From positions 89,617,877 to 89,681,876 of the forward strand of contig CM019063.1 of NCBI GenBank assembly GCA_009667805.1: 64,000 bases of DNA, read 5' to 3'. Position numbers and translations under genes: made by a program. The notes under the pieces are model-generated. The model was not told the origin of the DNA. It did no database searches and saw only the letters and a list, made by a program, of their open reading frames with translations. Source of the DNA: Leptobrachium leishanense (taxonomy: Eukaryota > Chordata > Amphibia > Anura > Megophryidae). Positions 36,873 through 47,680 of this stretch are shown here, in pieces (position 1 is the stretch's first letter; the number at the start of each line of letters is the position of its first letter).

Positions 36873-37588
36873 GACGGTTCCTAGAGAGATCTATATACGA
36901 GCGATAGGCGTGAGGCTCACCTGAATCCTGCTCTTATTCCCTCTTACCTTCCCACACCACCGACTTTCCTTTTTAGTAATAAGTATGTAATGTTGTCAAG
37001 TGCCGGACCTGCGTGTCCGTAATGGCTTATTTACCATCTCTGAGAACCTGCGTGTTCATCGATTTATGTGTTTTTGTGTTTATTTTTGGAATTCAATAAA
37101 CAGATATTTACAAAAAAAAAAAAAATTCCTTCAAATATCGTGCCTAGGAGGTCCCCATAACCTGCCCGTGAAGTGGTGGATTTCTAGGATGTATAGAAAC
37201 ACTTAAAAACAAAAAAATGACATTTCAAATGACGGTAAATGGTTTTCCTTTAATCTATCCATAAACAACTGCTTGGGGCGGCAGCCTGTATGAAAAGAGG
37301 AGACATTTTCGGACACGCAGAAAATGTTTACTGATTTTTTGGCGGTGAAAAGCAGGAGAATGGAAAATTCTAGACCAAATAGCCGATTTGGAAAGTGAGA
37401 TAAATGGGAGAATTTCTCTGGTTTGGCTATTTTGACCTAGAATTTTCTCTTCAGTCATTCTCCTGAGTTTCACCTTTCTCTGAATAACCCTATCAGGGTT
37501 ATTCAGAGAGCAGTGAAGAGCAGGAGAATGACTGGAGAATGGAAAATTCTAGGTCAAAATAGCCAAACCAGAAAAATTCTCCCATTTA

Positions 37589-38393
37589 GGCTAGGGTCAG
37601 ACTAGCGAAATTTTAATGTGCGTTCAGGCTAAGGTCAAACTAAAGTATTTTTACACGCGAACGTAAAAAAGTGCGTCCGAACGCATTGATGTATTTTTTC
37701 ACGGAATATGCGAAAACGGTCATACGATGTGCATGTTCGTGCGCGATGTTTTACGAATCCAAACCAGGAAACTTTGGGTGTCTCCAAATCACACACACAC
37801 ACCGCTAGTGGGCGCAGCGCACTCTGTACGTCCGTACTAGAGGTTCTGCGTTCTCGAAAAAATGCGTTCATTTTCCACTTGCGTTGCGCGCCCGGACTTT
37901 CGTGCGACCGTACTTCGTATATTGGCTGTCATTGCCCGTCATTTGCTGCTAGTGCGGCCGTGATTAAGTGCGCCAGAACGCACGTTAAAAATGCGCTGGT
38001 CTGACCCCAGCCTTAGGCGCACTTAATCACGGCCGCACTAGCAGCAAATGACGGCCAATATACGAAGTACGGTCGCACGAAAGTCCGGCTGCGCAACGCA
38101 AGTGGAAAATGAACGCATTTTTTTGAGAACGCAGAACTGCTAGTACTGACGTACAGAGTACGCTGCGTCCACTAGTGGCGTGTGTGCGTGATTTGGAGAC
38201 GTCAGACCCTGCTCATGTCCGGCCAACATAACGTCCAGACACCCAAAGTTTCCTGGTTTGGATCCGTAAAAAATCACGCGCAAAAATGTGCATCGTATGA
38301 CCGTTTTTGCGCATTCCGTGAAAAAATATGGCAATGCGTTCGGACGCACTTTTTGACAGTCGCTGTGAAAAATGCGTTAGTCTGACCCTAGCC
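37589..38393. mobile_element. PIF/Harbinger MITE, copy H2, split by H3
   Basis: Ends GGCTAGGGTCAGACTA and GACCCTAGCC, flanked by TTA (37586-37588, 38394-38396). It lies at the same host position as H1 in F1. Another Harbinger MITE is inserted inside it. Confidence 0.85.
37627..38012. mobile_element. PIF/Harbinger MITE, copy H3, nested in H2
   Basis: Starts GGCTAAGGTCAAACTA, ends CTGACCCCAGCC, flanked by TCA and TTA (one mismatch). H2 sequence resumes as GGCGCACTTAATCACGGCCG. It shares the CGTAAAAAAGTGCGTCCGAA interior with the other copies. Confidence 0.8.
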
Positions 38394-39175
38394 TTATCTC
38401 ACTTTCCAAATCGGCTATTTGGTCCAGATTGTTCTTTTTTCCTGCCATTCTCCTGGTTTTCACCTTTCTCTGAACAACCCTGAGAGACAGGTGAAAGCCA
38501 GGAGAACTGCAGGAGAAGAGAACAATCTAGACCAAATAGACGATTTGGAAAGTGAGATAAATGGGAGAATTTTTCTGGTTTGGCTATTTTGACCTAGAAT
38601 TTTCATTTCTCCAGTTATTCTCCTGCTTTTCACCGCTCTCTGAATAACCCTGTGAATGTTTAATCCCGAGGTGAAAAATAACATTGCTTTAGATGTTAAA
38701 AGCGGGCAATGAGGAAATTTTGTATTTTTTCACACAGCAGTTAAATGCAGCATATTAGGAAGTTTTAGGAGGGAAATTAACACTCACTCAGAACAGAAGC
38801 AGACACCCCACACCTTCATTCTACATAAAATGTATCAAATTGATTAGACAAGACTAAAACATCTGTTGTTGTTATGCCGTTTGAAAAAAAAAAGGTAATT
38901 TAGAGGTGAGAAGAATCTTTGCACGTACACATTAGTTTTTAATTCAATATCTAATAAACCGTTGCTTATAATATTCTGCAGTAAAGAGTCTCTTTATTTC
39001 TCGATTTTTTAGTATTTTTTAAGCATTGTTTATACTTTTTTTTAAATTTCGTTTTTTTTCCCGAACTCGAACCGAACACGCCCAAAAATTTCGAAGTTCG
39101 TGAACTTTCGAACTGCCAAAGTTCGGGCCGAACTCCGAACCGTCCGAACCCAAACAGCTCATCCCTACTCATTAG

Positions 39176-41198
39176 CCTAAAAGCATTTGTTTTTAATAAA
39201 TTATAATAGCTGATTAGAGAATATTCAGTGTTACATATCTCCGTAATGGCTATGGACCATAAGGAATAAAAAGTACCCACATAAACGCAAGCCATGGTGA
39301 ACAGAGAAAGTACCTTGGCATCACTACATTTATTATACAGAATATTCTTTTGAATATATCAGTTTAGAATGAGATAATCTTTGTATTTTACACAAACCAT
39401 CACACATTGGCATATATATATATTTAAAAAATGGACGGGTGACTAGTATTTGTACTGTGTGGACTATTTTTCTTTACTACATTGTATTAAACCTCTTTAG
39501 ATTTAATCAAAACATAATTTCCTGTCTGTTATTATCAAACTACAGAACCTTTATGGTTTTTAGAAGCGTATTGTTATGTGGGGAATAAGAAGACGGAATG
39601 TTTACCGCAAAGCCTTTGAAAGTTAACTATATTTCACAGAAAATAATATAGTTATCCAAGTCTGTCATTTCAAGAATATTTATCATGTAAAACAATAGCA
39701 CTGGAAGCTGGGTTAATGTCACATTTTGGGTGTTTTTTGGGGAAGTCCACCACCCGTTTCAAAGTTTAACTTAAAAAAAAATCATTGTAGAATTTGACAC
39801 AATTTTTGAGCATATTTAATTAAATTTACTATGATTTGTTTAATCAAAAATCAGTTGAGTTTGTTGGTTTTAAAGTGCTTATAGCTTTACTCTTACTTTG
39901 CCCAAAATTGCCATATTGTTGTAAAAAAAAAAAAAAGACAAAATCTGAGCAGATAAAAATAACAATGCGGAATTTTAATACTATTCTCTAATTCCATTGA
40001 ATTGTGCTGGCAGCCTTTACCTTTTTTTAACTATACACCAGTGAATTGTATCAGATTGTCAAGGGCACGCTGGGTGCTGGAGAGATACTAAACAGAAAAT
40101 ATTATGTTATGACTGGGATTGATTTGAATATACCTGTAGGATACACAGAAACCTGGCCCTTTCCACCTTATCTTGTTCGGTCCTACAAAGGCAGTACGTT
40201 TGTGCTAAAGCTGCATTGTAAATCTTTATGAAATCTCACCAAGGTGGGGATTACTTATTATGTAGCCTGAGACTTTCAATGAATAAAAACATGATTACTT
40301 TTTAAAATATAATAAAGACCTTGAAAGTAAAAAGGCTGTGTAAATACTGCCACCTTCAGGCTCTGTATCCGCGACATGCCGCATGAAAAACATAAAATGA
40401 AAAGTCATTTATTTAGACCAACATAAGCACTGTGAATGGTTTAATAAAGAAATGAATAGCTCTCATGTCATTTCCAATGAGTTCAATTGAATGTAAAATC
40501 TAAATTGATTTTTTTTAAAAATAACTTAAATGTGATGATACATGAAATGTTGGTGACGAAACTGAAAATGTGTAAAACTAAACAGAATTATTTCACCTCT
40601 TTGTTGGGCTGCTGCTCGGTTTTAGGGAAAAATCTTAGGCCCCTATTCCACACTTGACGCTAAAAGGGAGACAGTAAGTTTATAAATCTACACCTGCAAA
40701 TTTTGCTTATCGTCTCAGTTTTAGTGCAGATATTTCAGAGTATACACTCTGACCTCGGATGGAAGCGTAGGGTAGCCCAATACTAGCAGCACTGCCGCAA
40801 GTATCGGTTTCCGATACTCACAGCCCTGCGTGTTCCAGGCGCGAGTTCACTCTTCCGAAATCGCGCATTAGCCACGGATGAATCACAGAGACTAGGAAAT
40901 ATTTGTTCCCAGTCTCACTCTGCTCATGGTGAGAAGAAGGAGTGGATCGCGTCACCATCTCCACCACGGGATGAGAGCCAAGTATGCAATTTATTTGAGG
41001 TTTTGGAGAAATATCAGCTGCAGAATAGAAGAGCAAGCATCTTGAAATAGGTCACAATCTTATTCGTAGATGCAAATTAATGACTCCTATTCACGATATA
41101 GGAGATGTTAATTTACAGTGAGAACGCGTAGCGAAGCGCTGCACTTGAGCCACAAGCCTGGTTTGTGTCAAGAGTGGTATAGCAATTCCCATTACTAA
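39176..41198. other. Intergenic AT-rich DNA
   Basis: No family motifs, arrays or terminal repeats seen. A CpG-containing part at 40740-41170 shows no gene. Confidence 0.5.
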
Positions 41199-41647
41199 CA
41201 GGGTTATTCACAAAGAGCCGATCTAGCCCCGAAATTGCACCGAACAAGGAATTTCCCTGAACGGTACCATTTCCTGGCCATTCGGCTATTCAGAAAGCAG
41301 GCAGCTCGCCAAAATTTGGCGAATTGCTAGCAAGTACGGTGCCTGTTCGATGGCAGTGAAATCCCCATAGAGAAGTAATAATTAATCTATTCACAGAACA
41401 TCGAACAGCAGTGAAATGTCAGAGAAATGCTCTGTTGCTTGTGTTTTCATTCAGCAGATTTAATCAGGTGAACCCCATAGACTTCAATGTTAAAAATATT
41501 CCCATTTTTACTCAATATCTAATAAACCCTTTATTATTTTAATTTGCAACAAAAAGTCTCTATTGATTTTTTTAGGGACTTTCAGGCATTTTTTGTGCCA
41601 AATCTTTCTTCCATTTATTTTAAATAGCGGTTTTTCATTTTTCTGTA

Positions 41648-42070
41648 TATTCTGCCTCGCTAGCAAAGCTGTGAGGCGTGGGTGCTTGAGACTAGCTAAG
41701 TCTGTATTTGACCAGTACTCACACGATGAAAGTTCAGCAGACAGCGTCAAAACAGCAAAACTGACACGTAGAAAGATGAATCCAGTTGAAACCTTTAATT
41801 ATTAGACTGACAATCTTTGTAATAGTGTACAGCAATGCAGGTGAAAAGACATTTGTTCTGTCCAGCATAGAGCTAAGATGGCTGCTAGTGACCAGTAAAT
41901 ACCTCAGCACAAGACTGAGGAAAAAGGGGTGGAGCTAGCTGGAAGCAGCGACGCTATGGTGACCCAGCAGGAACAAAATAGCTATGAAATCATAACTGTA
42001 AGCAGTAAAAGGCAGATTTAATACATAACATTAAAATATACAAATAAAACCTGAATCATGGGGCATGACA
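41648..42070 (-). repeat. BEL/Pao 3' LTR
   Basis: Direct repeat of 48451-48870. Plus strand begins TATTCTGCCTCGCTAGCAAA and ends GGGGCATGACA. It ends ATA instead of ACA on the minus strand. Confidence 0.9.
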
Positions 42071-42081
42071 CTCCCCGTCTG
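42071..42081 (-). promoter_or_regulatory. BEL/Pao polypurine tract
   Basis: Minus strand CAGACGGGGAG directly before the TG of the 3' LTR, the usual place of plus-strand priming. Confidence 0.65.
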
Positions 42082-42259
42082 AAATCTTTAGATTTCAAAA
42101 TAAACTAACACTATAACCTTAAATGTCCTCCTGGAAACCCAATGCAGAGACCTGAAAAACAAAGGTAAAGCATTCAATAATACAGCTTTACACTTTATAG
42201 CCAGTAACTAAGTCAACAGTCTTAAAGGTAGGCCATGGTTCTAGATGCGAGGAATAAAC

Positions 42260-43370
42260 TTAATAAATTAACCCATCTTCGTGCTGGGGAAGCCGCTCTA
42301 GGCCGAAACTTCCACCAACACAATTGTAATCCAACTGGCTGTTTGTGGAAAGGCTTCTGCCAAGAGCAGAAACTCTGACCTTTTCCCTTGGCAGAAGGAG
42401 TATCAGTTCAGTGATTGGCTTGAAGAAACTATGTACAACACCTCCTTTAGTCACCTTGACCTTCACTTTTCGGATTCTTCCATCGTCACTGGGCATAACC
42501 TGAGTGACAAGACCCATTGGCCAGTCATTGCGATGAGCTTCAGTCTCCTTCAATAGGACAACGTCACCTACCTGAAGGTCAGGTTTAGCCATCTGCCATT
42601 TGGGACAGCTTTGGAGCATGTGTAAGTATTCCTTCCTCCATCAATGCCAGAATACATTAGACAGATGTTGTATTTGCATCCACTGTCATCTAAAAATATT
42701 ACTACAGTTGAAGTCACCAGGAGGGATTGTAGCAGTTCCAATCTTTTGGGTAAGCAGTGTTGCTGGGGACAGAATTATTGGAGCTTCAGGAGCCGATGAT
42801 ACTGGAACTAGTGGTCTTGCATTGATTATCGCTGATGCTTCTGCGAGGAAAGTAGTCAAACTCTTGTGTGTTAACTGTGAATACCGGTTGTTAAGCAGCA
42901 TTGAATATAGGATTCGGCGTGTAATTCCAATCATCTGCTCCCACGATCCTCCTATGTGAGATGAATGCGGAGGATTAAAAACCCAAGTGCAACTATTGCT
43001 GGATAGAAAGTTATCTAACTGCAGTTCCTTGCATGCCCCTACAAAATTGGTTCCGCAGTCGGACCTCAGCTGTTTGACTGGCCCTCTTATAGAAAAGAAT
43101 CCACGTAGAGCATTGATGAAACACGAAGAGGTCATGGATTCTATTACTTCGATGTGTACTGCTGGGCTACTGTAGACATACATCACGGCCCATCGCTTTC
43201 TGTTTGCAGCTTCACCATGCGTCCATCGTGTTACGACTGACCACGGGCCAAAGACATCCAATCCTACATAAGTGAAAGGTGGTTCTGTGCTTAAGCAATC
43301 TGCTGGGAGACTTGCCATTTGTTGCTGCTGGTGTCATCCTCTCAACTTGCGGCTTAGTGGAATCTTCCTC
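42260..43370 (-). pseudogene. BEL/Pao integrase with C-terminal DUF5641-like domain
   Basis: Retroviral-type integrase core that inserts the cDNA copy. On the minus strand the frame reads KLRG near 43340, then MASLPADCLSTEPPFTYVGL DVFGPW, with the catalytic D in GLDVFG, the second in RSDCGTNFVG and E in GGSWEQMIG (DDE). After LLTQKIGTATIPPGDF two in-frame TGA codons occur (42686-42688 and 42641-42643), and the same frame continues into DLQVGDVVLLKETEAHRNDW and DGRIRKVKVKV, the DUF5641-like domain that closes BEL/Pao polyproteins. An upstream TGA near 43332 also interrupts it. Upstream it joins gag directly. Confidence 0.88.
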
Positions 43371-43589
43371 TTCCAGGCTGCCCAAACTGATGCTGTCTCT
43401 TTCACTTGCCCCGGCAGCTTGTTCTAGAACCCTTAGCATTGCCACTGCTGTGGCATGCTCACACTGTTTCTCTAGGGCTTCTATTTCCGCTCTTTTGCGA
43501 GCTTCTTCCATTTCTGCTTTTTTGCGAGCAGCGTCTGTCTCCATTTCTGCTTTTTTGCGAGCGGCAACCATTTCCATTTCTGCTTTTTC
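43370..43589 (-). pseudogene. BEL/Pao gag, C-terminal remnant
   Basis: Minus-strand frame with tandem ARKKAEMETDAARKKAEMEE repeats followed by ALEKQCEHATAVAMLRVLEQ. It is a charged coiled coil continuing the gag frame at 48296-47681; the two parts are separated by the LTR element at 43595-47675. After ISLGSLEEE the frame meets pol sequence, marking the deletion joint near 43370. Confidence 0.75.
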
Positions 43590-43594
43590 GCGAG

Positions 43595-44452
43595 TGTGGC
43601 GGGATGGAAGTCCGCCTGCGGTCCTGCTCTATCTGACCCCCCTTTGGTGGCGTCCGGCCCGACTACCGAGTGGCACGGCACTCGGCGTCTCGAGCGGCCT
43701 GGAGGATGAAATGGCGTTGGTCCGGCGTCTGGAGAGATGGTGCGGTGTTGCCTTGGGGATCCTGTTCCTGGGTTGAGTGGTGATGCAGGAGACCACTGAG
43801 TGTCTCCTGCAATAGTGATTGTAGCTCTGAAATGAAGACACCAGACGCGGCTGTATGCTTTAAAACAGTGAACTGAATTTTATGGGTTTAAACAGGGTCA
43901 TTTATACAACTTCACACAAACAGATTACCTACTCCCCCACCCACACAACCAGCACTGATTGGCTCCTTTCCCAGCCTCCTGTTCCCTATCAGGTCCCTTT
44001 CAGCCTTCCCATTGTCCAGGGATTAGGCAGATGAGGCCTTGGAAAAACCTCCAATCAACTGGCTTTCTGTATCCTCTATCTTGCCCTTTCAGGCTCCCCC
44101 ATTGTCCAGGGGATTAGGCAGATGAGGTCTTGGAAAAGCCTCCAATCCTCTGGCCCGCTGCATCCTCCATCTTGGGGCATGAGATCCTTTGTTCTGTGAA
44201 ACCATGCTGGGATGAGCAAAATGGCGATGGGGAAAAACACATACAAACGGTTTCTTTCATACTTTTACAGTCACATCATACAGGGTACATTTTCATTACA
44301 TTACACCAATAAAACCACATCTAGCAATAAAATAAGAAGTCCATAGGCTCACACGCAAACCAAAACGAAAACAGGAAAAATGGTCTTTAAAAAGGGTTCA
44401 GTCTTTAGTCCTGTGGCTCGCTGAAAAGAGCTCTCATGTCTGTTCTGTGACA
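43595..44452 (-). repeat. Inner element 3' LTR
   Basis: 858 bp, direct repeat of 46796-47675. A TATAAA lies on the minus strand at 43906-43901. An internal duplicated block (GGGGATTAGGCAGATGAGG) occurs in both LTRs. Confidence 0.9.
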
Positions 44453-44465
44453 TTTCTCCCCCCTT
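44453..44465 (-). promoter_or_regulatory. Polypurine tract of inner element
   Basis: Minus strand AAGGGGGGAGAAA immediately before the TG of the 3' LTR. Confidence 0.8.
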
Positions 44466-46745
44466 CTAGAGTCCGACGGACACGGTTGGACCCACACAGG
44501 TCGACTCGGGGAAGTCGAGCAGTCTTTGTGGCCCATAGTCTGTGGGAAGGAGGCGAGCCACCAGGCTTCTCCATTTGTCCTTGCGGCAGTGCCTGGCGTG
44601 TTGGGGGTACAAGTCTTTGGGGGTACCCCCTCCAGAATAAGGGTCCTGTGGTCGAGGAGGGGTACCACCTGTACCACCTCCGGAGGTATCGCGCACCCGG
44701 GAAAAACGGGTGCTAAATGCACGCGCCCCGAGTGCCCTGGTCAGCCGTTGGAAAAAACAGTGGCTGCATGGGGCCTCCAGGCCAAAGGGGTGTGGAGATG
44801 GGCAGAGTTGAAACAGTCTCTGCCCCATTGCCAGTGCATCGGCTGGGGGGTTCAAGGCTGAGGAAGGGTCCCCGGGCAGGAGAATGGCGTCCTCCATCTC
44901 CGGTGGGGTCAGTGGCTGCGGAATAAGCAGCCCGGGTGTATCCTCTTTCTGTTCCCCGAGGCAGGCGGTGAAGGTTGGGCAGAGGCCGGCGGCATTCGGT
45001 CCGGTTGCCAGCTCTTCTGCTGGGGAAGCGGGCGCAGGAACGACGTCCAGGCGGTTGGATGGGGTCAACGGCTGCGGGATAAGCAGCTCGGGTAAATCCT
45101 CCTTCTGCTCCTCAGGGCAGACGATGGAGGGTGGGCAGAGGCCAGCGGCACTCTGCCCCGTTGCAAGCTCTTCTGTTGGGGAGGTGGGCACAGGAACAAA
45201 GTCCAGGGGGTTGGATGGGTTAAGCGGCTGCGGGATAAGCAGCTCGAGGGTATCCCCCTTCTGCTCCTCGGGGCAGATGGTGGAGGATGAACAGAGGCCA
45301 GCGGCACTCTGCCCCGTTGCCAGCTCTTCTGCTGGGTAAGCAGACACTGGCACAGTGTCTTCTTGCGGGGGCGGGAGGATAACTTCCTCTCTGGGCCACT
45401 CGGACCCTTTACCCGGCCCATTCTGGTCGCTTGGCACCTGCCGTGCTTCTTCCGACCTGGCCGGCTCGTCTACTGTGGTCCCGACGGAGACCCATGGGAG
45501 CATCTCGGGCTCCAATACTTCCGTGTCACTTGGACTGTCTGCTTCTTCGGCCAGACAGTCCCAGGTCATGGGGCTTAGGCCTGACTGCGGAGCGTCGTCC
45601 AACAACCTTCTGTAGGCCTTCTCAAGCTCCCATTCGCGCTCTACCAGGAACTCCAGTTCCTCTATCTCGAAGTCCTTGCTCTCGTATGAGAGTTCCTCTT
45701 CCCGGCGTTCCAGTATCTCCTCCAACCGCCACTCCGACTCTTCTCCAAACCACTGGTCGTTGGCCATCCTTTCGTATAGCAGCCCTGTGCCGCCGTAGTG
45801 GAGGCCTGCGGTGGAGGCGCCATCGATGGTGCGGGGTAGCAGGGGGCCTATTAACCACTGGGATGCCCGGTAAGCAGCGTCCAGTGCGATCTCCTGCTGA
45901 ACCAGGTATTGGAGCTCTGCCTCCCACTCCTCTGGGGGTCGGCCTTTCAGGAATGCTGCTCTGGCATTGTACTGCACTTGGTAGATGGCAGCGTCGGAGG
46001 GAACATTGACACCATGGTAGTCCCTTTCATGGTACAGTGCCTCGTACCAGAGTTCTTGGTGGATCTCGTCCCGCCACTTGGGCCCAGAGGGCTCAACTGT
46101 AGATCCATGATACCAATCCAGGCCCTCCTGTAGCCTTCTCGGGAATTCAGCCCTCGTGTCTGCGAGGGTGCTGGAACAGTGGCACCACCACTCGATGGGG
46201 GGTGTGGCGTCCTCGGATGCAGCTCCAGGCGGGCTGTAAGCCTCCATCCAAGGGTCGCTGAGATGTGCAGTTTCCTCAATCAAAACTCCAGGCGAGCTGT
46301 AAGTCCAAAAAGAAGTATCGCTGGGGGGTGTAGATTCCCTGGATGAAGCTCCAGTCGAGCTGTCAACCTCGAACCAGGGTTCTATGGGGTAGGGTTCAGG
46401 GGCAGGGTATTCAGTCCTTTTTGCTCGGAGCGCCGCCATCCGCAGCTCGTGCTGACGGTCCTTCTCTTGCTCCTCTTCCTGTCAGACCTCCTGGATGGCG
46501 TTGTGTATAGCGGCTTCTGACGGGGCAGCTCCGAAGAGGGCTAGCCGCTGTCACACTTTCCTTTGGAAGGGATCTTCTGGGACCAATGCCTGGGTGGGTG
46601 GTAAGGTTGGCGTGCCCACGGCTCCATGGTCCATTTCCTGCAGTTCCTCGATCAGGGCGGCTTTACTTTTTGAGCCCGGGGTGCCTCCTCGGCTCTCCAG
46701 GATGCCCCGCAGGGTGTCTTTTTTGTAGTTGGCGTACCCTGCCAT
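44466..46745 (-). pseudogene. Long single-frame protein with SAP-like N-terminus, unknown function
   Basis: From ATG 46745 (MAGYANYKKD) one frame of about 759 codons runs to 44466, broken only by two in-frame TGA codons (46551-46553, 46482-46484), each followed by CAG and each explicable by a CGA to TGA change. Residues about 6-38 (YKKDTLRGILESRGG and KSKAALIEELQEMD) match the pattern of a SAP DNA-binding motif. Then come an acidic, tyrosine/glutamate-rich part (ELEFLVEREWELEKAYRRLL) and three tandem repeats of about 52 residues containing PAEELATGQSAAGLC and LLIPQPLTP. Last is a basic, glycine/proline-rich tail with a few Cys/His. It is the only product of the element, in gag position. No RT, protease or integrase motif. 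I do not recognise the family. Confidence 0.7.
44890..45360 (-). repeat. Three in-frame coding repeats of about 156 bp
   Basis: Three consecutive units each encode a PAEELATGQ..AGLC-type segment followed by CPEEQKED and LLIPQPLTPSN. They stay in frame, so the repetition is visible at protein and DNA level. Confidence 0.85.
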
Positions 46746-46777
46746 ACTGAGTGCTTTTTCTGGGGGTTCAAAGAGCT

Positions 46778-46795
46778 ATCCCACCGCTGCCACCA
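46778..46795 (-). promoter_or_regulatory. Primer-binding site, tRNA-Leu type
   Basis: Minus strand TGGTGGCAGCGGTGGGAT lies directly inside the 5' LTR and complements the 3' end of a eukaryotic tRNA-Leu including CCA (from memory of that tRNA). 18 bases match. Confidence 0.8.
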
Positions 46796-47675
46796 GTGGC
46801 GGGATGGAAGTCCGCCTGCGGTCCTGCTCTATCTGACCCCCCCCCCTTTGGTGGCGTCCGGCCCGACTACCGAGTGGCACGGCACTCGGCGTCTCGAGTG
46901 GCCTGGAGGATGAAATGGCGTTGGTCCGGCGTCTGGAGAGATGGTGCGGTGTTGCCTTGGGGATCCCGTTCCTGGGTTGAGAGGTGATGCAGGAGACCAC
47001 TGAGTGTCTCCTGCAATAGTGATTGTAGCTCTGAAATGAAGACACCAGACGCGGCTGTATGCTTTAAAACAGTGAACTGAATTTTATGGGTTTCAACAGG
47101 GTCATTTATACAACTTCACACAAACAGATTACCAACTCCCCCACCCACACAAAACTCCCCCACCCACACAACCAGCACTGATTGGCTCCTTTCCCAGCCT
47201 CCTGTTCCCTATCAGGTCCCTTTCAGCCTTCCCATTGTCCAGGGATTAGGCAGATGAGGTCTTGGAAAAGCCTCCAATCAGCTGGTTTGCTGCATCCTCT
47301 ATCTTGCCTTTACAGGCTCCCCCATTGTCCAGGGGATTAGGCAGATGAGGTCTTGGAAAAGCCTCCAATCCTCTGGCCCGCTGCATCCTCCATCTTGGGG
47401 CATGAGATCCTTTGTTCTGTGAAACCATGCTGGGATGAGCAAAATGGCGACGGCGAAAAACACATACAAACGGTTTCTTTCATACTTTTACAGTCACATC
47501 ATACAGGATACATTTTCATTACACTACACCAATAAAACCACATCTAGCAATAAAATAAGAGGTCCATAGGCTCACATGCAAAACCAAAACGAAAACAGGA
47601 AAAATGGTCTTAAAAAGGGTTCAGTCTTTAGTCATGTGGCTCGCTGAAAAGAGCTCTCATGTCCGTTCCTTGACG
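46796..47675 (-). repeat. Inner element 5' LTR
   Basis: Pairs with 43595-44452. It differs by a longer C run (CCCCCCCCC near 46838) and a short extra ACTCCCCCACCCACACAAA duplication near 47140-47160, so the two LTRs have diverged slightly since insertion. Confidence 0.9.
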
Positions 47676-47680
47676 ACGAG

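Larger units (their letters stand above)
31000..37125 (+). mobile_element. Nearly full-length L1/Tx1-like LINE
   Basis: A G-rich 5' start (GGGGGGGCGTGGCTTGGGCT) leads into ORF1 (31100-32191), a spacer, ORF2 (33019 to about 36872), an AATAAA signal near 37095 and a 14-base poly(A) (37112-37125). The element splits P2: flanks AAAATAAAAACAAA and TTCCTTCAAATATCG join to give host sequence. A TSD is obscured by A-rich DNA. Only three lesions disrupt ORF2, so the insertion is fairly young. Confidence 0.92.
37494..38652. mobile_element. Long-palindrome element F, copy 2 (inside P2)
   Basis: CAGGGTTATTCAGAGAGCAG at the left and GCTCTCTGAATAACCCTG at the right. Same inverted repeat as copy 1, in opposite orientation with P2. 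Its right arm keeps the uninterrupted GAGATAAATGGGAG site, while the left arm has the Harbinger insertion. Confidence 0.82.
30706..39167 (+). mobile_element. TAGGGATGAGC element, copy P2, with nested L1 and others
   Basis: Left end TAGGGATGAGCCGAAC at 30706 and right end complementary to TAGGGATGAGC at 39167. The flanking octamer CTCATTAG is identical (30698-30705 and 39168-39175), an 8-bp TSD of hAT type. Both ends are built from GTTCGG/CCGAAC motifs. Inside are an L1 (31000-37125), the fold-back F2 (37494-38652) and nested Harbinger MITEs (37589-38393). No own transposase was found. Confidence 0.75.
43595..47675 (-). mobile_element. Non-autonomous LTR retrotransposon nested in BEL gag
   Basis: LTRs 43595-44452 and 46796-47675 share their whole length. 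On the minus strand they start TGTCACAGAACAGACATGAG and end CCCGCCACA. Flanks GCGAG (43590-43594) and ACGAG (47676-47680) are a 5-bp TSD with one mismatch. An AAGGGGGGAGAAA polypurine tract (44453-44465) and a tRNA-Leu type primer site (46778-46795) define the minus orientation. The internal 2.3 kb has one long frame and no protease, RT or integrase, so the element must borrow enzymes. Confidence 0.88.

Noticed and set aside
15496..39167. A single 23.7-kb transposon with inverted ends at 15496 and 39167
   Set aside because: The ends match, but the outside octamers (GTGAGGAC and CTCATTAG) do not. The right end instead pairs by TSD with the tip at 30706.
44884..46009. Plus-strand frames of 150-190 codons in the inner LTR element
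   Set aside because: They are antisense shadows of the minus-strand SAP-type frame and show only its repeats.
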